23,011 nt of DNA from Oleiagrimonas sp964566965 (lineage in GTDB: Bacteria > Pseudomonadota > Gammaproteobacteria > Xanthomonadales > Rhodanobacteraceae), in NCBI GenBank assembly GCA_964566965.1, contig CAZMKO010000034.1, positions 1 to 23,011 on the forward strand. Reading direction: 5' to 3'. Shown one piece after another: positions 9,419-17,208 of the stretch. How positions within the stretch are numbered: the first letter of the stretch is position 1; each line of letters begins with the position of its first letter. The position numbers were made by a program, and so were the translations under genes. The notes beneath the pieces were generated by a model. The model had not been told where the DNA came from. It was given only the letters and a program-made list of their open reading frames with translations, and ran no database searches.

Positions 9419-10264
9419 TCAACCCTCCAGCAAAGGACATTCATAACCGAGAAGGCGGATCTCCCGTTGGAACCGCTCTGCCACAAGGTCAGCCAGCTTA
9501 CCATCATAGGAGACATGGTTCTTCTTTATTATATCGGGGTCGACAGGCCGCGACTTTCCCTTGATTCGCGGAAGCCAACCATCGAAAGACAGACCCAGGC
9601 CACTGAATATATCCTGCAGTTCCGCGGACACCTCTTCGAAACGAGCCACTCTGTCAACAGCTACCACGTCATCAATAGTGTAAATCTTCCAGTTGCTTGC
9701 CTCGACAGCGCGACATTTTTTCAGTTCAGTTGCGTCACCGCCGCACACTGCCCTGATGAATCGGGGAAATGATACCCCGGGCTGATCCTCCTTCCGCCAT
9801 CGCCACCAATATAAAGAAACAAGTCTGTCCCAAGGGTTTCGTTCGAAAGAGAATTTGAGATAGTCATTCCATATATTCGCACCAACAAACTTTTTGGCCT
9901 CCTTGCAAGAAACGTGCTGCCATCCACCAAGCACTTTGGCACCCTGAGGAGGATCAGGCTGGCACTGATGATAGGCTCGCGCAAAACATCTCCTTTCCTT
10001 TTGCGTCAACTTTGACGGGGAAGCGAGTGCCTTGTCCACCGTCGGTACCCCACAAGTCTCTGCAAACGCGTCCAGAACCTCTGGTCGGGTAGCCGGAGCC
10101 GGAAGGATGCCCAATCGCAATGCATCCACAAAAATGCCATGCGAGGGTGCATTGAGCCATACATCCGACGAATCCAGATAACGCACGAGGCTGAGCGTAA
10201 TGGCAGAGCCTGCGGTCTTCTGACCATGAAGGAAAATGAACCGATGTGAGTGGGATATAAGCAT
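9419..10264 (-). CDS. sulfotransferase family 2-like protein
   Basis: This 281-aa cytoplasmic protein has the two PAPS-binding motifs of the Sulfotransfer_2 (carbohydrate/chondroitin-type) family. FIFLHGQKTAGSAITLSLV (residues 9-27) takes the place of the usual HxPKTAGTS, with Gln for Pro. FSFERNPWDRLVSLYWW (138-154) matches the FVRNPWDRLVSAY 3'-phosphate motif almost exactly. No membrane segment precedes them, unlike Golgi homologues. The start ATG at 10264 has only a weak AGG upstream. It lies 244 nt after the LicD-family gene and 179 nt before the next gene, looser spacing than the rest of the locus, so it may have been inserted separately. Base composition is markedly AT-richer than the flanking genes. 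The likely acceptor is the surface glycan (inference). Confidence 0.85.
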   Translation of the reverse strand: MLISHSHRFIFLHGQKTAGSAITLSLVRYLDSSDVWLNAPSHGIFVDALRLGILPAPATRPEVLDAFAETCGVPTVDKALASPSKLTQKERRCFARAYHQCQPDPPQGAKVLGGWQHVSCKEAKKFVGANIWNDYLKFSFERNPWDRLVSLYWWRWRKEDQPGVSFPRFIRAVCGGDATELKKCRAVEASNWKIYTIDDVVAVDRVARFEEVSAELQDIFSGLGLSFDGWLPRIKGKSRPVDPDIIKKNHVSYDGKLADLVAERFQREIRLLGYECPLLEG

Positions 10265-10508
10265 TCAGAACCTAATCAAATCAAACAGAATGCACCATCG
10301 ACGAATACAGCCTAGACGCACAATACCAACGGTATCAGATCTAGCTTGCACAAAGCAGAGTGCTTATATTGGCAAACCCTTGCAGTGGCGTGACATGCAG
10401 GACCACCCAGCATCATTCACGTTGAAGCCTAAGCATAATACGAACCGCACCCCTGCACACGTTCTCCCCTGCATACTACGGAATGCAACCAAAGCGACTT
10501 TCTTCCTT
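10265..10508. other. AT-rich spacer inside the transferase block
   Basis: This 244-nt gap separates the LicD-family gene from the sulfotransferase. No open frame with recognisable content, no REP and no terminator is seen. Its base composition matches the flanking low-GC genes, and it may hold a weak promoter for the sulfotransferase. Confidence 0.4.
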
Positions 10509-11693
10509 TCAATCCGGAAGCCTGGAAAGCATTCGAGACGACGCCTCGCGCATATCCACCGGCAAGCGCGCCAACTTTTTCTTCCACGCCTTGTATCCGC
10601 GACCGTCACCTGCCATGTACGTGGTCAAAAGGTGTGCCGAAAGCACCAAAGTTGCTTCTGTTCTGGACACAAACTTCACATTGGGTGAGTCGATGCGTGA
10701 ATCATAACCGGACCGCGGAACCCACCAGTCTGCATACATGGATTCAAGATATGGCTCGGCCGGATCCGGAACTGGAAGGCGACCATAATCCGTAACGAAA
10801 TCCATCAGACCAAATGAATTAAATCTCCATTCATACACATGGGATGTCTTTGCCAAGCCGCCATCCTTGCGTATATACAAAGACACATCAAAGGTTGGCC
10901 CCAGTACATGCTTCGCCTTGAAATTCGTGGGCAAACGCCCCGACGAAACATGGAAACATCCTGAAGAACGCAGCAATGCCTTGATGGCGAGATATCCAGA
11001 CTCATCCAGACAACCGATATCAACATCACCATCCGAAGGAATAAAATCATGGTCCCGATATAATCCGAGCATGGTTCCCGAACAGGGAAACAGGGAATAC
11101 GACCTGAAATCGGCCATACCCACCAGATCATGAAAGGCCGCCTGTCTTCTCCGCATGAACGACAGCGCGCTCCCCGCGTCGGCGGGCACATCACTCAACC
11201 GTATCCCTGATTCGGAAGCAAGGCGCACCGCTTTATCAAAAAAACCGACCGCCATGTCGGTGCCACCACGATTTCGGGCCGCATTGCAAAGCACCAGCAG
11301 TGCCTTGATCTTGGCATCAGGCTTCGCATCAGGTACATGATCTTCCATGAACCTGACCAGGTCCGTCAGCTCATACGGTGAATCACTCATGGATGCTACC
11401 GACCTCAATACTGGAAGCACCCACTCCCAGGAAACTTGAGTCGGCATTTTTACTTCGGCACCTGTGGCGCTGTGATCGAAGTGCCTGACCAGATTGAACG
11501 TTTGTATGAAACGGGCAGGCCCGGATAGGATTCTCTTAGTCCAGAATGTCGACTGCGCCAGATCGCCTCGCAGTAAATAATACTCACTCATTCCCGTTGC
11601 ATCAAGCGTTTGCGGCGTCTCGTGCATCTTGCGAGCAGCACGTTGCCCTTTCTTTCGGGAGCTCAGGAAATCTGAAAGTCGTTGTTCGTTCAT
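10509..11693 (-). CDS. LicD-family phosphotransferase (candidate phosphonotransferase)
   Basis: This 394-aa protein has the LicD/fukutin nucleotidyltransferase-fold signature at residues 203-227: PCSGTMLGLYRDHDFIP followed by SDGDVDIG, with the paired acidic residues that bind metal. FDVSLYIR (268-275) supplies the next acidic position. YGRLPVPDPAEPYLESMYAD (303-322) matches the C-terminal conserved part. LicD enzymes move phosphocholine from CDP-choline to glycans. No choline genes are present here, whereas CMP-phosphonate synthesis is encoded just upstream, so transfer of hydroxyethylphosphonate is the favoured inference. Residues 1-170 are an extra helical region. The ATG at 11693 overlaps the stop of the upstream Stealth gene (ATGA), and CAGGGG precedes it, indicating translational coupling. 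The gene is AT-richer than the locus average. Confidence 0.82.
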   Translation of the reverse strand: MNEQRLSDFLSSRKKGQRAARKMHETPQTLDATGMSEYYLLRGDLAQSTFWTKRILSGPARFIQTFNLVRHFDHSATGAEVKMPTQVSWEWVLPVLRSVASMSDSPYELTDLVRFMEDHVPDAKPDAKIKALLVLCNAARNRGGTDMAVGFFDKAVRLASESGIRLSDVPADAGSALSFMRRRQAAFHDLVGMADFRSYSLFPCSGTMLGLYRDHDFIPSDGDVDIGCLDESGYLAIKALLRSSGCFHVSSGRLPTNFKAKHVLGPTFDVSLYIRKDGGLAKTSHVYEWRFNSFGLMDFVTDYGRLPVPDPAEPYLESMYADWWVPRSGYDSRIDSPNVKFVSRTEATLVLSAHLLTTYMAGDGRGYKAWKKKLARLPVDMREASSRMLSRLPD

Positions 11694-13366
11694 GCAGGCC
11701 CCTGTTCGACAGAGGAGTCGTGTTGCATATCGGCCTGCTTCTCCCACGAAGGAATAGCAGGAAAACGAGCATTCAGCATATGTGCAAGCGTTTCATCTAA
11801 GTCCAACATACCTGATGCATCGTCCGACTCATTGATGCATGCAACCGAGATATCCGTGCGTCCAAGAATCCGCATCAATCGTGGCTCCCAGTCACCCCAT
11901 GCCAGATCCACATAGTTGTATTTTAAGCCGGAGCAAATACCCTTGCCAGTAGCCAGTGCATAATTCGGATAAAGGAAGGAAATCGTTGCGTAACTCTCCT
12001 CCGAACGAATGTGGCTACCGCGGGAAACGTGCAATTCCTTTTCAAACTTCTTTTCAATTTCCTTAAGTACGCTCTTAACACATGAGAAAGGGGCGTGCTT
12101 GAACTTCTTCCCGGGTCGTTCCAGCCCTTTTGCCTCAAAGGCCAATGCCGTCTGTATGTGTGCGTGTGTGGTGTAGGACTTGGCCCACTCAACCGGCATG
12201 TCCGGCAAACTGCGTGGAGAGGGGAAAAACCTGGGCAGCCCATTATCCGTGAAAAAAATCTCTCGCCCTGTCGGGCCCATCAGAAGGACATCGTCATTGA
12301 AGTAGAGAAACTTTTCCGAAAGCCCTGGTATCTTCCACAAACAACTTTCAATCGCATCGGAATTGAATGTCGGCAGATATTGACCGTCAATGATGTCCGA
12401 ATGATCGATCAGCTCGATCCTCGGGTGGCTGATATCCAGCCAGTTCGGGCACTGGCGATCAGTGACGAGAAATATCTTTCTTACATAGGGTGCATAGTAA
12501 TAGATCGAGCGCAGCACATAGCGTAATTCGTCGTGATTGACGAAACGCGCTTCATTTTGGGTCCTGGCCAATTTCGTGCTCACCAAGTCCGTACCAGCAT
12601 CTCCGGTTGCCGTGAATGCGTCGAACCGGTCGCGCCACGCCGGATCGGTTCCATCCACGGTTGTAATTACAACATCTATATCCTGACGCTCTCGGCCTGC
12701 TGTAGTTTTGTTCTCTACACGAGCACCTGCATGGATCTTTTGCGTTCTCGTTTTGGCCTCAGATGAGTGAAAGCAACGTATTCCGTCGATATCATTGAAC
12801 GTCGATATCGTGACGGCCATGACATCCGCATCAGCCTCGCGCGAGGCACAAAAATAATGGGGGACAGCCTTCAACAAGGGCGCACTCTCAGGAACCAGGT
12901 CACTAACATTCCTGCCGTCCCTCAGTAAAGGAAAATCATACTGATTCCTTCCCACGCTGTTTTCATGATCCCTTATGACAACTCCTGCCTCGGAAAGTAG
13001 CACCTTGGCCTTCGGCAAGTCGTCCAGGTCCACGGCCAGATGGAAATCATCTTCGAAAATGTCGTCTACGAAACCAACTTCATTATCATCAAGGATCCTG
13101 ACTATCTTTTCGTATCTCCGTATTTGCTTGAATGCACCAAGATGCATGTCGCACTCGCACATGCTGGTGGGCCACGACTTCACGCAAGGCCGGCTTTTGC
13201 CAACCGATACCGATTTTTCGTTCTGGACCGGATTTATTGTCCACTTGAGCATGGACTCAAGCCGCGAACCGAGAATACGGTCCTTCATGCCTTGCTTCAA
13301 ACGCAATGGGATAATTTTTTTCACACCATCAAGCATTTCCACCCCCAAACAATCTTTCTTGTCCAT
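11690..13366 (-). CDS. Stealth-family (CR1-CR4) sugar-phosphate transferase
   Basis: Stealth proteins transfer hexose-1-phosphate units in capsule and surface glycan synthesis and are related to the animal GlcNAc-1-phosphotransferase. All conserved regions can be seen. CR1 is IDVVITTVDGTDPAW (230-244). CR2 runs from RFVNHDELRYVLRSI (274-288) through PTFNSDAIE to KFLYFNDDVLL (352-362). CR3 is KFKHAPFSCVKSVL (421-434). CR4 is ACINESDD (509-516). The total of 558 aa includes a 225-residue N-terminal region of unknown role. The start is uncertain: ATG 13366 has GGGG 6 nt upstream, but ATG 13336 (residue 11) has a better GGGGGTGG. The gene ends in a 4-base overlap with the LicD-family gene, so the two are probably made together. 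It is strongly AT-rich: 23 G/C in the 60 bases from 13081. Confidence 0.9.
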   Translation of the reverse strand: MDKKDCLGVEMLDGVKKIIPLRLKQGMKDRILGSRLESMLKWTINPVQNEKSVSVGKSRPCVKSWPTSMCECDMHLGAFKQIRRYEKIVRILDDNEVGFVDDIFEDDFHLAVDLDDLPKAKVLLSEAGVVIRDHENSVGRNQYDFPLLRDGRNVSDLVPESAPLLKAVPHYFCASREADADVMAVTISTFNDIDGIRCFHSSEAKTRTQKIHAGARVENKTTAGRERQDIDVVITTVDGTDPAWRDRFDAFTATGDAGTDLVSTKLARTQNEARFVNHDELRYVLRSIYYYAPYVRKIFLVTDRQCPNWLDISHPRIELIDHSDIIDGQYLPTFNSDAIESCLWKIPGLSEKFLYFNDDVLLMGPTGREIFFTDNGLPRFFPSPRSLPDMPVEWAKSYTTHAHIQTALAFEAKGLERPGKKFKHAPFSCVKSVLKEIEKKFEKELHVSRGSHIRSEESYATISFLYPNYALATGKGICSGLKYNYVDLAWGDWEPRLMRILGRTDISVACINESDDASGMLDLDETLAHMLNARFPAIPSWEKQADMQHDSSVEQGPA

Positions 13367-13506
13367 GTTCGACCCCGGGACAATACTTAAAGCCCGAACC
13401 GTTTGCGTGTCGGGACTTGTCGGTCACCAATCGCTCAAGAACCAACCATACTCCGAATTCACGCATTGCCGATCACCTGCATGAAACCGTCATGTCGGCA
13501 CTCAGT

Positions 13507-14649
13507 TCATCGACTTGCGCTGATGTTGTGCATCGATGCAGCAACGATCCTCTCGATATCGGCCGACCCCGCATCACGCATGTTGTTATCCGATCTTCCA
13601 GGCAACAGCATACTTCCGGATAGCGACATGACGGACTCTTCATCCGGGACATGGGCGAAAAAAAGCTTGCCGAGACCGATATCGACACCCAGCCTGACAA
13701 GCCCGTCAACCATGGCACCCACGCTATCGTACCCGACGATGCTGGCCAGATCCTGAAGCCGGCCATCATCAACCTCCGAATTGAAGCGCAAGAGCTCCGG
13801 CAACGTAAAGCTGCACGCGATTCCGTGCGGCAAGCCAAAGTGGGCCGTCAGGGGATAGGAGATCGAGTGCGCCAGTGCTGTATGTGTCTGACTGATGGCC
13901 AATCCCGCCAGCAGGCTGGCCTGCATCATGTCGCTACGTGCAGATATCGAACGATGCAGATGCAGTCGCGGCAGAGCTCTCAAGGATAACTGTAGTGACT
14001 TTGCAGCCAAACCCAATGTCACCGGGTTTGCATGTCGGTTCCAGGTTGATTCGAAAGCATGCGATACCGCATCCAGACCAGACGAAAGAGTGATCCCCCT
14101 GGGCAGATCTATCGTCAGCTCGGGATCCAGGATGGCCGTGTGTGCGTATAAGTCACTCCCGGCCACCGAATGTTTTTTGTGTTCATCGAAATCCCAGACG
14201 GTGGCGAACGGGGTGACCTCGGAACCCGTGCCGGACGTGGTTGGTACCGCAATGAATGGCAACGCATGTGCATCCTGCCACCTGCCGCCTTCACGGAAAT
14301 GGCGTGTTAGCGAACACGATTCCGATTGTGTAAGCAATCGCGCCAGTGCCTTGGCCGTATCCATGCTGCTGCCGCCGCCCAAGGCAAGAATGCAATCCGG
14401 TCGCATCTCACGAACCCGTATTGCCTGAGCGTCAATGTCGCGCACATCCGGATTGGGCTTAATATCATCGAGCACATGGATCAGACGATCCCCCAGCGAC
14501 TCGCGCACGCGCGCCGTGACGCCCCGACTCGTGAATCCCGGCGAGGTGACCAGCACCACGCGCTGGAACGGGACGTACTCCGCCAAGCGTGACATGGCAC
14601 CCGGCGCGGAAACGACCCGCACCGGGTTGAAATAGGTCCAGTTGTCCAA
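13507..14649 (-). CDS. iron-dependent alcohol dehydrogenase, probable phosphonoacetaldehyde reductase
   Basis: This is predicted to reduce phosphonoacetaldehyde to 2-hydroxyethylphosphonate with NAD(P)H, as FomC and PhpC do. It is a 380-aa group III (Fe-ADH) protein. The nucleotide-binding GGGSSMDTAKALA starts at residue 91 and PTTSGTGSEVTPFATVWD at about 136. The four metal ligands are all present: D193 and H197 in SSGLDAVSHAFES, H261 in TALAHSIS and H275 in GLPHGIA. The function is assigned from its place directly after the phosphonopyruvate decarboxylase. The open frame runs back into the decarboxylase gene, but the TTG at 14649 is preferred. AGAGGA lies 8 nt upstream, and the protein then begins LDNWTYFNPV, as related reductases do. 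A GTG at 14670 is the alternative. Confidence 0.87.
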   Translation of the reverse strand: MDNWTYFNPVRVVSAPGAMSRLAEYVPFQRVVLVTSPGFTSRGVTARVRESLGDRLIHVLDDIKPNPDVRDIDAQAIRVREMRPDCILALGGGSSMDTAKALARLLTQSESCSLTRHFREGGRWQDAHALPFIAVPTTSGTGSEVTPFATVWDFDEHKKHSVAGSDLYAHTAILDPELTIDLPRGITLSSGLDAVSHAFESTWNRHANPVTLGLAAKSLQLSLRALPRLHLHRSISARSDMMQASLLAGLAISQTHTALAHSISYPLTAHFGLPHGIACSFTLPELLRFNSEVDDGRLQDLASIVGYDSVGAMVDGLVRLGVDIGLGKLFFAHVPDEESVMSLSGSMLLPGRSDNNMRDAGSADIERIVAASMHNISASR

Positions 14650-14710
14650 ACTCGATTTCCTCTGATCCACTTCTTGCAGCCGGGCCAGCCTCCACGGCTG
14701 GCTGTCAAAC

Positions 14711-15838
14711 TTATCGACCCAGGCGCGCCATGAGGGCGTCGCGATTTTCCACCGGAGTCGACTTGGGGCGCCCCAGATCACTCCGCGCACCTTTGTTGAC
14801 CCGGATTTCCAGCAGTGCCGGGCCCTGCGCTCCCGTCAGTTGCGTGAAAGCCATCTTCACATCCTTTTCACAGGACGCCGAAAGCACTTGTGTGTAACCA
14901 CAATTTTCGGCGATGTCTGCCACGTTGATGGCAAAACCGACGGTGGGCTGGCCACCGACCGAATCGTGTGCGCCATTGTTGATGACCACGTGCACCAGGT
15001 TGGCCAGGCCAGACTGGCCGATGATGGCCAGGGCTCCCATGTGCATCAGCGCCGAACCATCGCCATCCATGCAGATGGTGCGGTGGCCCGGGCGGCTGTG
15101 CGCCACGCCCATGGCGATGGACGAGGTGTGGCCCATGGCGCCCACCGTGAGAAAGTCGTTGCCGTGGCCGTCACCACGCGCGGCACGGTATTCATAGAGT
15201 TCACGCGAGGTTTTGCCGGTGGTCGAAATGACGACGTCATCATCACCGAGAAGATCCACCACGCATTTGACGGCATCTTCGCGGTTCATGGGGTAGTCGG
15301 TGGCGACATCCTTCTTCAGTTTGTACTTTTCGAAGGTGCCCTTGCGCACCAGCAGCGCCACCGGCATGCTCCGCTCGCGCATCAGCTCGCAGGCCTTGGC
15401 GATCACGCCGGCGGCATCGGCGGTGTCGGCATCCAGCACGAAGTAGGGGATTTCCATGGCCTCCAGCAGAGCTTCCATGACGCGGCCCTGTTTGACATGC
15501 TGCGGCTCGTCCTTGACGCCGGGCTCGCCGCGCCAGCCAATCATCATCAGCATCGGCAAGCTGTACACCTCGGCATCAGCCAGCGACAACAACGGGTTCA
15601 CGGCATTGCCGACGCCGGAGTTTTGCATGTACACCAGCGCCGGATGGCCGGTACCCAGGTAATGGCCCGAGGCCAACGCGACGGCATTGCCTTCGTTGGC
15701 GGTGATGACGTGGTCGGCTTCCGGCGCGTGGTCGGTGACGTAGGCGCAAAAGTCCTTCAGCAGCGAATCGGGCACGCCGGTGAAGAAGTCGATGCCCTGC
15801 GCACGGATGGCTTCGAAGACGGCTTCAGGCTGCTGCAT
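14711..15838 (-). CDS. ppd: phosphonopyruvate decarboxylase
   Basis: This thiamine-diphosphate enzyme decarboxylates phosphonopyruvate to phosphonoacetaldehyde, the irreversible step that pulls the unfavourable mutase reaction forward (Fom2/AepY type). The 375-aa length is right. The catalytic glutamate lies in ITANEGNAVALASGHY (E49). The TPP pyrophosphate motif is CMDGDGSALMHMGALAIIG (256-274), ending in VVINNGAHDSVGGQPT (284-299). The family-specific YMQNSGVGNAVNPL is at 70-83. The ATG at 15838 overlaps the mutase stop as TGATG, so the two are translationally coupled; a GTG one codon earlier is possible. Sequence conservation is high and leaves little doubt about the family. Confidence 0.96.
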   Translation of the reverse strand: MQQPEAVFEAIRAQGIDFFTGVPDSLLKDFCAYVTDHAPEADHVITANEGNAVALASGHYLGTGHPALVYMQNSGVGNAVNPLLSLADAEVYSLPMLMMIGWRGEPGVKDEPQHVKQGRVMEALLEAMEIPYFVLDADTADAAGVIAKACELMRERSMPVALLVRKGTFEKYKLKKDVATDYPMNREDAVKCVVDLLGDDDVVISTTGKTSRELYEYRAARGDGHGNDFLTVGAMGHTSSIAMGVAHSRPGHRTICMDGDGSALMHMGALAIIGQSGLANLVHVVINNGAHDSVGGQPTVGFAINVADIAENCGYTQVLSASCEKDVKMAFTQLTGAQGPALLEIRVNKGARSDLGRPKSTPVENRDALMARLGR

Positions 15839-17139
15839 CACTTGGTCCCCGGGATCAGTTCCAGGATGTCCTTGATGGACAGCAGTTTGGCGTCGATTTC
15901 CTTGGCGCGGCCATGCTCCAGAATGGACGTGGCCGCGTCCATCATTGCCGGATAGGCGGCACGCAACAGCTGGTTGGCGTAGATGACGACGTTGACGCCA
16001 TGCTCGACCAATTGCTGCTCGTAGACCTGGTTGTAGCTGGACGGCACCACCACCAGCGGCTTGCGCGCTTCCAGCTTGGCGTAGCGGTCGCAGAATTCGA
16101 AAATCTCGTCGGGCGACTTGCTGCGGCTGTGAATCATGATGCCGTCGGCGCCGGCGTCGATGAAGGCCTCGGCACGCGCCATGGCATCGTCCACACCCTG
16201 ATCCAGAATCAGGCTCTCGATGCGCGCGATGATCATGAAGTCATCGGTAACCTGGGCGGCCTTGCCGGCACGAATCTTCTTGCTGAAGTTTTCGATGGTG
16301 TCCTGGGTCTGCTTGACATCGGTGCCGAACAGCGAGTTTTTCTTCAGGCCGACCTTGTCCTCGATGATCGCCGCCGACACACCCAGGCGTTCCAGCGTAC
16401 GCACGGTGAACTGGAAGTGCTCCGGTTTGCCGCCGGTGTCGGCGTCGTACACCACCGGCTTGGTGGTCACTTCCAGGATGTCTTCCAGCGAGCGCGTGCG
16501 CGAAGTCACATCGACGGCCTCGATGTCGGGCTTGCCCTTGGCCGTGGACTCGGTGAGGCTGGAGGCCCACATGCCGTCGAATTCCTTGCGGCCGTGCTCG
16601 CTTTCCACCGCCGCGTGTTCGACGATCAAGCCGGTCAGGCCGTTATGAGCTTCGATCAAGCGCACCAGCGGTTTGGCGTGCAGCAGACGACGCAGCTTGT
16701 TGCGGCGGATGTCCGGTGTGGTGCCGAGCTCCTTCAAGGCCTTGTTCAATTGCGTGGAGGAAATACCGTCGGTGTAGCTGACCTCGACCAGCTCGCCGCC
16801 CCACTCCTCAAGCGCTTCGATGACGGCCTGCCGGGTACGGCGTTGCACGCCTTCACGCCAGTCGTCGCCATGGACGACGTAATCGGGGCGGACCGCCTTG
16901 AGGTTGGGCACGTAATCGAGCGTTTCCTGCGGGATGACCCGGGCCACGCCCTTGAGGTTTTCCACCACCTGGCGACGCTGCTCGTAGGCCATGTACGGCA
17001 GCCGCTTGTAGCTGGCGATCGCCTTGTCGGTGAGCAAGCCCACGGTTACCTCTCCCAGTTCCGCGGCACGCCTGATGACGTTCAAATGTCCCGGGTGCAC
17101 CAGGTCCGCGCTCATTCCCACATATACCGTCTTAGCCAT
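15838..17139 (-). CDS. pepM: bifunctional cytidylyltransferase / phosphoenolpyruvate mutase (Fom1-like)
   Basis: This is a 433-aa fusion. Residues 1-135 are a GCT/TagD-type cytidylyltransferase domain with HPGH at 15-18 and YTDGISST at 122-129, the CTP-binding motifs of the class. Residues about 150-433 are phosphoenolpyruvate mutase: DADTGG (232-237) for Mg binding, the diagnostic EDKVGLKKNS (260-269, consensus EDKxxxxxNS) and MIIARIES (302-309). EDK..NS separates true C-P bond-forming mutases from isocitrate-lyase relatives. In Streptomyces fosfomycin synthesis Fom1 has this same arrangement; its N-terminal domain makes CMP-2-hydroxyethylphosphonate. The same two reactions are predicted here. 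The ATG at 17139 begins MAKTVYVGMSADLVHPGH; the in-frame GTG at 17157 is less likely. It starts the tightly packed phosphonate block. Confidence 0.94.
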   Translation of the reverse strand: MAKTVYVGMSADLVHPGHLNVIRRAAELGEVTVGLLTDKAIASYKRLPYMAYEQRRQVVENLKGVARVIPQETLDYVPNLKAVRPDYVVHGDDWREGVQRRTRQAVIEALEEWGGELVEVSYTDGISSTQLNKALKELGTTPDIRRNKLRRLLHAKPLVRLIEAHNGLTGLIVEHAAVESEHGRKEFDGMWASSLTESTAKGKPDIEAVDVTSRTRSLEDILEVTTKPVVYDADTGGKPEHFQFTVRTLERLGVSAAIIEDKVGLKKNSLFGTDVKQTQDTIENFSKKIRAGKAAQVTDDFMIIARIESLILDQGVDDAMARAEAFIDAGADGIMIHSRSKSPDEIFEFCDRYAKLEARKPLVVVPSSYNQVYEQQLVEHGVNVVIYANQLLRAAYPAMMDAATSILEHGRAKEIDAKLLSIKDILELIPGTK

Positions 17140-17178
17140 AAATCGCCGTAGCCTCACTCTGTTGTATCAAACCCGCCT

Positions 17179-17208
17179 ATCATACTGCGCCTTGCCTGTA
17201 CCACCTAA
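17179..17208 (-). promoter_or_regulatory. weak candidate promoter for the phosphonate block
   Basis: A TATGAT -10 (complement of 17179-17184) lies about 40 bases before the pepM start, with a poor TTAGGT -35 (17203-17208) at 18-nt spacing. It falls in the 65-nt gap between the GT4 gene and pepM, the widest gap in this part of the operon. Confidence 0.25.

Noticed and set aside
10509..11693. Phosphocholine transferase in the strict sense
   Set aside because: The family fits, but choline pathway genes are absent from the window, and a cytidylylated phosphonate is a better local donor.
13507..15838. Aminoethylphosphonate as the product
   Set aside because: No PLP transaminase for phosphonoacetaldehyde is in the locus. 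The only PLP gene, metB, is a trans-sulfuration enzyme, and an Fe-ADH occupies the step after decarboxylation.
13507..17139. A fosfomycin or other phosphonate antibiotic cluster
   Set aside because: The first steps match, but no radical-SAM methylase, epoxidase or resistance kinase is present, and the neighbours are glycan transferases and an exporter.
15913..17151. A 412-codon + strand open frame opposite pepM
   Set aside because: It is antisense to the mutase fusion, whose catalytic motifs are all intact.
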